Assembly (NCBI GenBank): GCA_000328365.1
Contig: KB299944.1
Coordinates: 170,309 to 234,308 of the forward strand
Direction of reading: 5' to 3'
DNA length: 64,000 nucleotides
DNA from: Capitella teleta
Lineage: Eukaryota > Annelida > Polychaeta > Capitellidae
The notes beneath the pieces are model-generated. The model was not told the origin of the DNA. It made no database searches and saw only the letters and a list, made by a program, of their open reading frames with translations. Of this stretch, positions 47,184-58,470 are shown piece after piece; the stretch's first letter is position 1, and every line of letters begins with the position of its first letter. Made by a program: the position numbers and the translations under genes.

Positions 47184-49530
47184 TCAGTCAAAATCCTGAA
47201 AAAGAGAAGAAGAAAAAAATTGGTCTTAAAATTATAATCAATGCCTGATCAGCTCACCGTAAACATGACATTTTTCTTACGAGGCAGGGTTGAATATCTC
47301 TTATCTTCATTCACCATTTGATGCAAGTCCAAAGCCCCCTTGCCAATGAACGAATCATCGAATGAAACCCCTTTGGGTTGCGGGTGATATTTGTTGATCT
47401 TTAGCAGATCCAGAGACTGAGGAAGATCATCGAAAAACTTGCGTTTGATGACGTCCTCGTAGTGATGGTCATGGTCCGCTGAGCTGTCCCATTCCAGTTC
47501 GGGTTGGTCCAGATCTGTCCTGTACATCGGCACATAAATGTCGTCTTCCTGTTCGACAGGCAGAGGTTTCTTGCGTATCGTATCCATGCAGACGTAATTG
47601 TTCTCTTGTTGCCTGAGCGGAGACTCAAGAATTGTCTCTAATTTCTGTTTGTATTTTGGGGAACGGGAGGGAACGGCTTCGTAGGGAGGCGGAGGGTCGT
47701 GCGCATCCACGCTTTGCGGAGGGTGTGCATCGATCCATCCGTAGTAACGGTCAGGAACCTGCATGACTTCATACGGCAGCGGAGCGTGGTCAATTGGATG
47801 ACCATGCTCCATCGGGTGACCTCTGTGCACTGGATGATGATTTTCATCCATCGGGTGACCGCCGTCCAGCCATCCGTAGTCGTGAGTGTCGAACGACGGC
47901 CGCTCCTTCTCTTGAAACAGATTTCTTCTCTCGTGATAATCCTGTCTCCATGGCGACACTTCTACATCTCCAATTTCATCAGCGGCTGTATAAGGAGTGC
48001 TGCTGCACAACGGCTGTGAGAACGGCTGTGTTCTGGGCTCAGCTGCGCAGCTGGCGGGGAATGTCGTCTCCACGTGCAGCTTCAGTCTCTGAACCTCAAG
48101 AGTAACTTTCCTGTCAGCGTGCCTATGAAGAGAAGATATTGATCAATCGCTCAATCAATCATCCAATCGTGTACCTAATGATTCGGGCAACGCTCTCCGA
48201 AGATGACCTTGAAACATTTTGTCCGTCAATCCTCATGATGCAATCATCCTTATGTAATCCTGCCACTTCAGCAGCTGACACTAAAAAATAAATAAAAATA
48301 AAATTGATATCCCTTATTTTGTGAGAAAATGTACTCACAGTAATCCACTCGGGCTACTTTCACTGGACAAGCTCCGGTTAGCGAAAACCCGTAACCTCCT
48401 TTCGGTTTCCGGACCACAATCTTAAAAGGCAATAAAATGAGTGAATGGTCTTAAACAGGCATTCAACCACTCACCGTGAGAACATCGTGCATTTCCTCCT
48501 TGACGTGAGCCATTTTGTTGCCGGCTGGAATAATAAGAAAAACCTCGTCAGATACAAAGAAGAGGAAACGCTCTCAGCACAAACCTCCACGCCGCTCTTG
48601 TAATCGGGCTCGTTTTCAGAAACTTGCAAATGTTTGCGTTTACCGATCTCGCCGCTGAGCAGGTAATACCATCCCTGTACCGACTACAATCACAAATTTT
48701 ATTTCAAAGACAAATGATTCATTGATCACACACTGACCTTTCGTTGTGATTGGATGGCGAGCAAACCGAAAGACATGCAACCGAGAAATTCACACTGACT
48801 GCAAGAAATATTATAAATCAGTAAAATGAATTACAAACCAAATAAATATCTTACTTGTGGTGAGAATCTCGATGCCAAACCGAAATTAAAAGTCGTTTGT
48901 TCATATCTTCATCAAGAAGCTCACTGTGAAATAAATTCATAGAGAGTTGTGAGAATGAAATGGGCTGAAATGCAACTTACAAAGAGAATTTCTCATCATA
49001 GTGAGGGTTATTTGTGGAGTAAACAACGGCAGTTTTGCATTTAGTGCGTCTTAATTCATCAGGCATGAGGGAGACTTTGATGTACGTGTCGCTCAAGTCG
49101 GACATCTGCGACTTCAATTGCTTTCCTTCAATCACTGGACGTAGAAGAAGTAAAGAGTTAATTTATTCATAGATTAAATTATAATTTATTCATAGATTAA
49201 AATATTTTAAAAACTTACGATGAACGGTGAGGAGTCCGTAGTTGACATAAACATTAATTTTCAACTCTCCTGTGAAGGAATTTAAAAATTAGTTTGATTA
49301 TTTTTTTAATTAATTACAGTGGTACCTTTGTATGCTTGAAGCATCTTCTGTTGTTTTACGCTGTGAGATTTCTTTCCCTGTCGGAAGCTGCCTCGATTTG
49401 GATGAATGTTTTCCGCGTCCATTTTTTCAGTGTCGTGGAGAGGGATTTTGATGAATCCTGGGATATCTCCAGAAGACGATGATGTGGAGGTCACGTGACT
49501 GCTGCTACTGCTGCTTGAGTCAGAATACAT
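47184..49530 (-). CDS. RGS3-like C2-PDZ protein with Tyr-motif tail, 11 exons
   Basis: Exons on the minus strand: 49326-49530, 49219-49269, 48981-49134, 48855-48923, 48738-48798, 48581-48683, 48475-48524, 48339-48420, 48175-48280, 47258-48122, 47184-47195 (585 residues). Residues about 1-68 are Ser-rich. The C2 domain (about 69-185) has GLLTVH, SDTYIKVSLMPDELRRTKCKT, KRLLISVWHRDS and EFLGCMSFGL, then GWYYLLSGEIGKRKHLQV. The PDZ domain (about 227-305) has IVVRKPKGGYGFSLTG and DCIMRIDGQNV. This order and the C2 wording match the N-terminal half of vertebrate RGS3, but no RGS domain follows. The tail (about 306-585) is His/Pro-rich and carries PPPPY (WW ligand) plus YVCM and YVPM (YxxM, PI3K SH2-type sites). 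This suggests a signalling scaffold. Its paralogue is the plus-strand gene at 55084. The start Met follows an acceptor, so an upstream exon exists. Confidence 0.85.
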
Positions 49531-49532
49531 GT

Positions 49533-52500
49533 CTGAAAAGAAAGAAAGAAAAAATAAACATTGAGAAATTTCACAAAAGGTTCAACTGCCAATAAACACG
49601 CCACCGTCACACTGCGATAAACAACACGTGTCGAGCGTTGCGTTGATTCAAAGAGTCATTAATCAAACTAAACATATTCAATTAACATTGAAGAGAATCA
49701 ACAAATCGAGAGAATATTATCAAACTGTGAAGTCTGATGAACATTATGTTTTCAAAACTTTGAAAGAAATCATGAGATTTCACAGCAAAAGAGAGAGAAA
49801 AAAACACACACGTAAAAATGAAATCGCATTTGTTTGGGGATCGGGAGTGAATCAACGACGCTGTATGTGTGCAAAACCGGCATTTAGCGCATTAATGGCG
49901 TCGTTTTACTCAAATTGCGTAAGTTTTCCTGAGATTTGTCAAACATCTCAAAGCCTGAACAAAAGCCTTAAGAGCCTTAAAAGGGCCTAATCACCCAAAC
50001 GGGGTTTCGCCGAGGGCATAAAGCAAAGAAGTTTTTTTCTTTGGCCCGCGCGCTTCGAGGGCATCAAAATCGCATTGAGAGCAAAGCGCTGCTTTTGAAT
50101 GGGCGGTTTAAGGGTCGAAATGAGATCTCTAAAAGCGGGTTTGGGGTTTGAAACGAACCACCACCTGTAGAGAGACACGGTGCTGAGAGCCCTAACAGGA
50201 AATAACGGAAATAACTTAACCGCGAAAGCTCACGCAAAATGATGGATGGCTCTACGTTTTCAATTTTGAGAACTCAAGCAAATGTCAGCATAAAACTTAT
50301 CGGTATACAATCATGTATATTATGTAGTTTCAAAGGTCAAAGGTCAAAGATAAGTAAACAAAGTGAAATGAATCAATTATTTGCGATGTGATAATTGATA
50401 CCGGCAACAAAACTCATTTTTACTTACCTTTTACAGATTCTTATCAACAGAAAGTTGATGGTTAAAATTTCCCTGAATGTTACGTAACTTAGTGGTGAGT
50501 ACTTGGTAGTAACCCCTCCTCACTTATAACAAGACCGGCGATACACGAAATGACGGCGATGACAGATCACTCGTTGACCAAGGCGAATATGTTCAATAAC
50601 TTCAAAGAGAAGTGAACATATAAGATTATGCAACTAATAAAATACGGTTCTCTCTCGAGTCAGAATCGAAAGGTCTTTTAATGCGATATTTAGTATTCAT
50701 ACGTGAAACGATAAAATAAATCGAATCTAACGCCATTCAATGCAAAGCCATGAGGCTCCACCGCTAAGTGATTCCGACGCGAGGGGGGGGGGGGGGGGGC
50801 TTTATGGCGGATGGGATTCCGCTTGATTTATTGCGTCATCTTAATTCATGTCGTTACTAATCAGACTGGGCGGTGCTTATGTCTGTATTGCGAATTATCG
50901 GTAAAAGATAACGATATTATAGCACCGCTTCAATCTACTGCGGACTATTTATACATAGATGTATAAATATTGCTATAAACAATGAACAGAATATATGAAT
51001 ACATGCAGTAGATCCCGAATTCAATACACCTCCCCCCACCCACTCCAACAAATTACAAAATGATAAGAAAAATGATAACGGTCAACAAAAGAACGCTGCG
51101 ATCAACGCAAGAACGTCAATAACCCCCCCCCCCTCCAATGTGTCCAGGTTTAAAAATAGCAACAACTCTTGTCGCATCCTCGCGAACTGTTGAAGAACCA
51201 TAAATTCCACAATTGTATGTTTTTATCACCAGCTGTCGCTGTTGTGTACCCGTGAAATGATAAGAGGGATTTTAAAGAACCATTTGCCGAGTCGCACTTA
51301 ACCTCCAGCTGACTTCGTGAACCCGACGAGCGCCCGTCTTTCGCCACCTGGCGTTGCCATGGAGAACTTTTTCAAATTTTTCTGCCTCGGGAGATTACGA
51401 CGTCTGCAATGCATCGGTCGACACAAGTGTATACTCGACACAAACGAACCAGGAATGCAGTCATGCGATTCAATTGGATACCTTAGAATGTCCGGGTTGC
51501 CAAGCAACATAAGACGATCCAATCACATGACAAGGAAAAAAAGATCGTATCAATTTACCCTATAACTCGATTTAGTATGTCGACTTCAAAGGGCACGAGA
51601 AAATAAATTTAACCAGCCTGTTGTAAACAATGTGTGAACGGTCGGTTGCGACTAATTTATTACAACTGCTTAATCGCACTATTCAGCTGCATTCACTGGA
51701 GCGTGGCGTTGTTACGCAATCGGTTTCAGGAACAATATTTATTGTGTGTGTCTGCCTGAAATGCACTTACTTGACCTCGGCGGTGCTTCGTCCGTCGACC
51801 CACAAAACAACCCCATATTCCAAAATTTTTATCGCAGAGATAACAAAGCGATTATCAGCGCAGAATTTGAAAACCGCTTAAGGGATCGGAATCAGTTCAA
51901 AACTGAAGATGCATTTGTTGATCCGCCACTCAGTGCATCGCACGCGCATTCATTTGCATATGAATGCTTTGAACGCGCATTCATTTGCATATGAATACAT
52001 TGAACGCGCCGAACAGGGGTGGGGGATCAGGGAGCGTTCAAAATACGGGGGGGGGGGGATGTTTACGAGGTCATCTGGTTTTAAATGAGGGTAGTGGTCA
52101 GACTGAAAAGATAATTCATGTTAATCTCCACAGATAAAGATCTCCTCATTCGAGAAAATTGACGAGTTAGACACGATAAAACACCCTCGTTAAAGAATTT
52201 AACATAATCAATGCGATGGTCAAAACTCAAGCCAGTTCAGAAATTGAAAACAGCCGATGTCCGCAACGCAGTTAAACTTTGTTCAGTTGCGATGCATAAA
52301 CTACACATTAAACTCAGTCGCAATACTGTTATTTTTGGGAATTTTTTGTCGGCTTTTGTTGAGTTTTAAAAACACCTGTCCGTCACTCGAATTGCGATCA
52401 CTGAGCGACTTCAGTTGAAACAGAGTCCGCGTCAGCTGTTGCCCGAGTTGCGCAAGTGAAGGAGATATTTATCGCATATCGGGCACACAAGCACATAATG

Positions 52501-52746
52501 TTGATAATAAGTGCGTAACACACCTCTTGAACATGACTCGAGCATCGAGGCACGCGTCTCTATATTAAAACAAAAATTCATATTAAAACTCGAAACTTAA
52601 CACGTTTGCACTGATAGTGATACGAGTATCACATCCACAAACGCTTTAATGTATCCATGCTGATAAATCAGTGTCACCATCACATGTAATCCTGACGTTA
52701 CGTCACTGACCGATAATTTTCAAAAGTGGTTGCCATGCCAACTTAC
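49533..52746. other. Upstream region/intron of the minus-strand C2-PDZ gene
   Basis: No separate gene supported. G-runs (50783-50799, 52050-52060) and C-runs (51123-51132) are present. A tandem pair with octamer-like motifs is listed separately. The frame beginning near 51358 (MENFFKFFCLGRLRRLQC) has no supporting evidence. Confidence 0.45.
51945..52006. promoter_or_regulatory. Two 31-bp direct repeats, each with an ATTTGCAT octamer
   Basis: GCGCATTCATTTGCATATGA occurs at 51945 and again 31 bp later. Each copy contains ATTTGCAT (51952-51959 and 51983-51990), the POU/Oct octamer. The pair lies between the two divergent C2-PDZ genes, so a regulatory role is possible but unproven. Confidence 0.4.
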
Positions 52747-52898
52747 CATAGAAACGATCCCTAGGAACAACAGCTCTCCTCCGTGCCCACATTTTCCATC
52801 GATAAAACGTCCGTTGCAAGCAGACGATGCGAACTGCAATGAAAATAAACATGACTGTCACACAACAGTTGACTCGAATATAATTCGCTAAGAAATCC
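52747..52898 (-). CDS. Tentative upstream exon of the minus-strand C2-PDZ gene, with a hydrophobic helix
   Basis: This segment sits between a good acceptor (52899-52901) and a good donor (GTAAGT at 52746-52741). It would join the exon at 49532 in frame, giving FYDMYSD. It encodes VNCCVTVMFIFIAVRIVCLQ, a plausible membrane helix, followed by a basic stretch. No in-frame ATG is found in it and the preceding exon is not identified. The agreement of frame could be chance (one in three). Confidence 0.3.
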
Positions 52899-55083
52899 CT
52901 GGAAACACGAGAGAGACACACACACAGAGGGGGTTATCAGGAGATCAAAGGGAAAAAAACGCGGAAGATATTCAAAGTTAAAAAACCACAAGGAAGATTT
53001 ACCTACGTTGATAGTCGTATTTCGCAGACGTTTCAATTTGATATTTTATTCAAAACACAAACTTGCTGATCCGGTGAATGATACGAGAGTTCTTATACTG
53101 GGATGAGAGAGACGCAAGAGAGAGTTGGCAGTTGTTTAAATTCCCGGTTTGACTGCCGCACGTCGCTTCATTCGCACATCTGCGCCGATCGACTTTTGAA
53201 AAAACGCGCTCCTCAGCTGCGCCTGATTCGATTGCGACGAAATATCCGCTTGCACCGACACGAGCCATGCAGTGAAGCCGTTGGGCATTGGAGCGTCACA
53301 ATGGAGTGAGGGCGGGGGATTTAAATGGCTGTGGGCAGAGAGGAGGGGTATTGGCGTGAAAACAAGAGAGGCTGACACGGACCAGGGTGCTGTATAGGGG
53401 TTGTGATTGGTCGGTAAACCAGTTATAATATGTCGATATAATAGGACCCGGATATTGATATTTTGACAACGGAATTAACTGAATGTTCAAGAAGATTGGC
53501 GACGGACTGAGAACCTCACTGAAGAATCAATTGAATTTAAAAATTAAATACTATTGCTATATGTGGGTGAATTTTATAGCGTGTATATGAGAAATGGAAG
53601 TCTTAGTTTAAATCGAACAAAAAACAAATAGAGAATACACGGAAATTAAAATTGAGAAAGGCACATATACACCAAAAAACCTTATGATAGGATCGGCTCA
53701 TGCACTGTGGCTATGAGTTATACTAATATATGTATTGAGAATTCAATGTTGTGAGCTGTCGGCCCATCCCATAATTACATTGCATCTACCACATACAAGT
53801 TAGAACTACATATTATTACACAACCATAACATGCCTGTACATGTATGTACATACATTTCAGACACAGCATAAAAGTGTGATGTATATCCGTTTATGACAC
53901 TCAGATTGATGTACATCGTACATTTGATCATTTGAGTTATCGCTCAATCGACTGTTAATCCGAAGTAATTCCAAATATAGAGTTAAATATTGAGTTATGA
54001 CGCTGTTGGCTGGAGAACGGCGAATGCTCACAGTCCAAATTGGGTTATGGTTATAGGGTATATGTAGGGTATAAGGTATAGGGTGGGATTGACTCACAAG
54101 TGCCCTCAACCGCCATCCGTTGACGGGGAGCTGAGGCGACCAAAGGTTTTGTCAGCATTTAGAACCTCGTGTGAATTAACACACATTTAAAAAAATAATT
54201 AGGCTAATTAATTAGCACGAGGTGTACAAGATCCCTTGTCTGTAACCATCGCACTGAATGCAAATCCCATTGATCGGTTGAATTAACTATGATGTAATTG
54301 AGAGCACAATAGGGGCACAACAATTAAACGAATGACAATGGCAAGAGTGGAACATGCAATTAATATATTTAACCTAATTGCAATCAAGTGAGTGACACTA
54401 ATTACTTTCAGACTGAGAGGTAAACAAGTCATGTTAACATCTTAACCGTTTAGCGACAAACAGGTTACTATCTGTCGCCGTTAACCAGACGGGACAGCGC
54501 CACCTGGTGGCTTTCCGAGCGTCGTTCGGAATTTCTTTTGGGATTTTTTTTTTCATAGAAGTCGAACGCACAATAGACTGAAGCTTCTCTGGTTTCGTCT
54601 TGACCTGTTCGCTATTCACGTCAACATCTCGTTTCGAATCTTGGCAATAAAGAGCTCAAGAAATAAAGATTAAAGAGGTAAAAGGCGCTGGCCATCCATC
54701 ACTTTCATGGCTGGTCACTACTCTCATAAAACGAACCGACTGATTTGAACGTCAATTTCTGAATGCGAATATTCGCACTAATAAATAGCCAGAGCGACAA
54801 GCGTGAAATGGGGAAAACTATATATATGTTACATTGAGTTTGCTACTTGTCATATGTTGCAAACGTTATGATACGCAACGTTATGACTGATCATAACGTT
54901 ACCAGTTACCAGCACGCGATTGCTTCGTGACGCGGGAGATTTTAAGTCGATGAAAGAGAAGCTTCATTCTGCGCTTGCCTCCCAGGAAGCAGCAGCGGTG
55001 CTAAAAGTCTCCGGTCACAAGAAAAACCACATTGCCTCCTGGCGAATATTTTTGCCCGCAAACCGATTTTTTTTTCACTCGCC
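52899..55083. other. Intergenic between the divergent C2-PDZ genes
   Basis: No gene recognised. The minus-strand frame at 53050-53268 (MARVGASGYFVAIESGAAEE) could be a first exon of the minus-strand C2-PDZ gene, but I could not join it in phase. A TCATAACGTT cluster lies at 54862-54900. Confidence 0.4.
54862..54900. promoter_or_regulatory. Cluster of three TCATAACGTT motifs
   Basis: AACGTTATGA occurs at 54862-54871 and 54877-54886, and its reverse TCATAACGTT at 54891-54900. The cluster lies 184 bp upstream of the plus-strand C2-PDZ start codon. The core TCATAACG is shared with the TCATAACGCAC word found elsewhere in the window. Confidence 0.4.
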
Positions 55084-58000
55084 ATGACGGAAAGAGGTGC
55101 GAAAAGAAAGCGAGATGATCGTGATCACGGTGATGACAAAGGTAGGTCTTTATTCATCCCTGCCTCAACTGCTTTCCTTGGCTGGCCGCAAATGAACTCT
55201 GGTCATTAATTTCACTTTGACATGCGTTGCTGGTTGGGGCACTTGGTTGCTATGGAGATGGTTTCAGGTGGGCGGTTGACCCCTGTGCGTAGCACTAAAA
55301 TCCTTCCCGCGATTCAAACTCATTAAATATGCGGAACTCCCCGCTTCCCCAACCTCCCCCGCCCCCTCGTGACTAGCTGACCATTGAGGAAATGGGGAGG
55401 GGGAGGGGACGCACTGTGATTGCACAAAACACGCACGCAACGTAATTACACACTCGCCCGTATTTCATGTTGAGCGATGGCTTGTTTTTATGGTGTGAAA
55501 AATCACTATTGTTAACCAAACTTAGAAGCAGATGCGCGAATGCCAGTAGCTTGCAGATTCTGCGACGCAATTTCTTTTACCACCGTCTCGAAGGTTCTAT
55601 TCAGTGCTTGGGAACTTCAGGTGCCACGATTTAATGAATATGCAAATTAGCTGTGCGTGCGTGCGTACAACAACCTTGCGTGCGTCCCTCTCCTCCCTGG
55701 ATGGTCGACGGGAAAACCGTTTCAAACGGTGTTCAGTGAAGCGCATCATTTCCTTTGTGCGTTCTTTAACGGGCTTCTGCGCTACGCTGAAGTGGGAAGC
55801 ATTCGGACCGCGGAAGGCATCGGATATTGTAACAACCGCTAATTTCTCTGCATTTTACACAGTAATCATTACTGTTTGCGCAGTTCGGATTCAGGCATTG
55901 CGGTCACTTTTGACCGTTTGAACACGGCGCCAGTATCTGCGGTTTTGTTGAGCTGAACTTCAAACGCGTTCTCATCGGATTGAGCCTTTCTCTGGATTTA
56001 TTGTGCTTAAAGGATTTATAAGTGTTATTTGTGTTAGTATGGAGACTCACTTCAAAGGTATATCGTAGCAAGCGTTACGCAATATTTATCATGTTATAAT
56101 TTCTCCGTTTTTGTCTCATGACAGGGCGGTTGAAAGTGGCTGTGTACATCAACAGTGGACTGTTAACCGTGCACGGTGAGTCTTTTTATTTACGAACATG
56201 CCCCCCCCTAATTATCATTAATTGGTAACATTCTCTGTCACTATCAGGTTATTAATTTGTATTAATTTTTCTTGTCTCATTCTTTGATCTTTTGATATAT
56301 ATATACACCGAACGATGAAAGAAGAATTGTTTCTCTTGTTTACCCAGCGATCTTTGTCTCATGATTCTGGGGATAATGCTAGTAAACAGGCAAAAACCAC
56401 CAGTAGTGTAGTATAATTTATGCTAAGATAAATTGAGTGACCCACAAAAGTGTATACAGTAATATAGTGTGTAGACTATAGTGCATACTCGTATTATTGT
56501 AATATCGCTATCATGCAGTCAGGGCAAATATTATCAGAATTTACAACCTCCCTTGTTCAGTGGACACTTGAGATTGTGCTAAGTTGATAACTTTACAACC
56601 AGCCTGACTGGTTACATAATCCTGTCACAATGATATCGATCCACGGATATGTTTATTTACTCGTTTAAAGCCAAAACGTCTGGTAATTATATTTTAACCC
56701 CCCCCCTCCCCGTATGCCATATGCTTCGCATTCGTTCCTGGTGTTGGGTCTATTTTTCCCCGCCGCTAGCAGCTGATGAGATCATTGTCAGTTGGATGTG
56801 GCAGCTGATAACATTGTTTGCTTCTTCCAGTCAGACAAGCCAGTCATCTGAGCCCAGAATGGTCACAGCAATGCAACGCATATGTGAAAGTCAGTCTTCT
56901 TATTCAATTCTGACAACTGACTTCATTTCACTAAACTGCATTATTTTTTTCTTGCTCGTATGACAGATTTGTTTGAAACCAGACGAAAGCCGAAGAAGTC
57001 GCTGTCACACAGCAATCGTGTATAGTCCAAGCAACCAGCCGGTCTTTGAGGAGAAATTTTCTTTGTATGTGAAAAGAACAAAACGAAACTGGTCGGTTAA
57101 TTAATTGATTATTTTACGCAGTGAACTTCTTGAGGAAGATCTTCGCAAACGGCTCGTGATTTCAGTTTGGAATAAAGATCCCAGCGAACAGTGAGCTCAT
57201 TTCGCAATTCGTTTTACGTTAATTTAATTCTGATCCCGTTGTTTTTTTTTTTTTCGCAGGCATGTCGAGTTCTTGGGCAGCATGTCATTCGGGCTGATGC
57301 ATGTTCACGTCAAGCGGAAAGTGAGCATTCATAACGCACTTACATATCGCTTCCCGCAATGTTTTATTAATCATAACGCACTTTACTTTGTTTGGGCATA
57401 TTCGTAATCATAACGCACTCCACAGGTGATCGACGGCTGGTATCACTTGCTCAGCGAGGATTTGGGGAAACGAAAACATCTGAAGGTAGCATCAGCGAGC
57501 GAAGCATTGGAGGACGATAGTACGTATATTTAGCAACAAATCTTGAAACACTTAATTAAAAAATCCCTTTTCTTAGTTTACGGTGATTACGGAGATGTTT
57601 ACGAGGCCCACCATCGCGACCATGTGGACATGGCAGAGCCCCTCGTCCATTTGGAATCCCACGTGGTCAGTTGACAATCATCGTCCATTAAGAATTATTC
57701 AACATCCCATTTCCAGTTTGTCATTCAGAGGGGTTACCCTGATGGCTTTGGTTTCGCCCTCAGCGGAAATTCCCCGGCGCAGGTGTCTCGCGTGGACCTC
57801 GGTTCTCCCGCTGATTCGGTCGGTCTGCAGATGAGGGACCGGATCATCCGCATCAACAACATCAACGTGGATTATTCCACTGCGGAGACCGTCGGCCGTA
57901 TCCTCAAGAACACTGGCAAAGAGGTCGTCCTGGAGATCCAGCGCCCTGTTTGCAAATCACGCTCGGTGCCGTCCATCTCTGAAGACCACAACACGTACGC

Positions 58001-58354
58001 GGAGCTGGCATCTCAAGCGCACTTCCCCGTGCAAACGGTCTGCTCTGCGTCGTCATCCAGCGATCTGATCAGTTCAGGACCAGCGCAGAAGCGACAGTAC
58101 TGTGCGCAGTGGCTGTCTGCGCAGGCCAGGGTCCCCCCAACGACACACATAGCAGAACTGGGGTCCGGGGGATCAGCAGAACGCAGTTGGGAGGATTTGA
58201 TTCCCGAGCGAAAAGCACCCAAGGAGAAGAAAGTGAAAACATTGGGATGCGTTCCGTTCCGGTCCCAAAAACTTAAAAGAATGGTGAGTGTTTTTTTAGT
58301 CGGTGTTAATTGATTCATTTATTTCTCTTTATCCATTAGGGTCAAGTTACATAA
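55084..58354 (+). CDS. RGS3-like C2-PDZ protein, 10 exons
   Basis: Exons: 55084-55141, 56125-56175, 56831-56889, 56967-57064, 57122-57190, 57260-57320, 57426-57519, 57577-57665, 57717-58283, 58340-58354 (386 residues). It starts with a basic leader (MTERGAKRKRDDRDHGDD). A C2 domain follows (about 20-145: GLLTVHVRQASHLSPEW, YVKICLKPDESRRSRCHT, KRLVISVWNKDPSE, EFLGSMSFGL, GWYHLLSEDLGKRKHLKV). A PDZ domain lies at about 193-275 (FVIQRGYPDGFGFALSG, SRVDLGSPADSVGLQMRDRI). The tail is unlike the paralogue's and has no RGS domain. The C2 loop 1 Asp of SDxY is lost (NAY), so calcium binding is unlikely. Exon phases match the minus-strand paralogue one for one through the C2 domain. A second possible first exon at 56039 uses the same phase. 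The product is presumably a membrane-proximal scaffold. Confidence 0.85.
56039..56057 (+). CDS. Possible alternative first exon of the plus-strand C2-PDZ gene
   Basis: ATGGAGACTCACTTCAAAG is followed by a GT donor and a 67-bp intron to the C2 exon at 56125. It encodes METHFK and ends in the same phase (one base) as the 55084 first exon. It would replace the basic leader with a very short one. Confidence 0.4.
57329..57418 (+). promoter_or_regulatory. Three direct TCATAACGCAC motifs in intron 6
   Basis: Exact copies at 57329-57339, 57371-57381 and 57408-57418 all point the same way within a 105-bp intron (57321-57425). The sequence between them is not repeated. Function unknown. Confidence 0.55.
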
Positions 58355-58464
58355 TTGCGGAGACATGTTTCATGATGACATCTACCTGTTGAATGAGATT
58401 TTGGCAGCTTGCCAGGAAGAGTGCTTGATTCATGTATCTCTTTATTTTTGTTCTGTTTTGTTGC

Positions 58465-58470
58465 AATAAA
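58465..58470 (+). terminator. Poly(A) signal AATAAA for the plus-strand C2-PDZ gene
   Basis: AATAAA lies 110 bp after the stop in a T-rich context. Confidence 0.55.

Noticed and set aside
51358-51565. MENFFKFFCLGRLRR frame as a small gene
   Set aside because: No homology and no splice or promoter support.
53050-53268. Minus-strand frame MARVGASGYF... as the first exon of the C2-PDZ gene
   Set aside because: No donor in the required phase was found to join it to the candidate exon at 52898.
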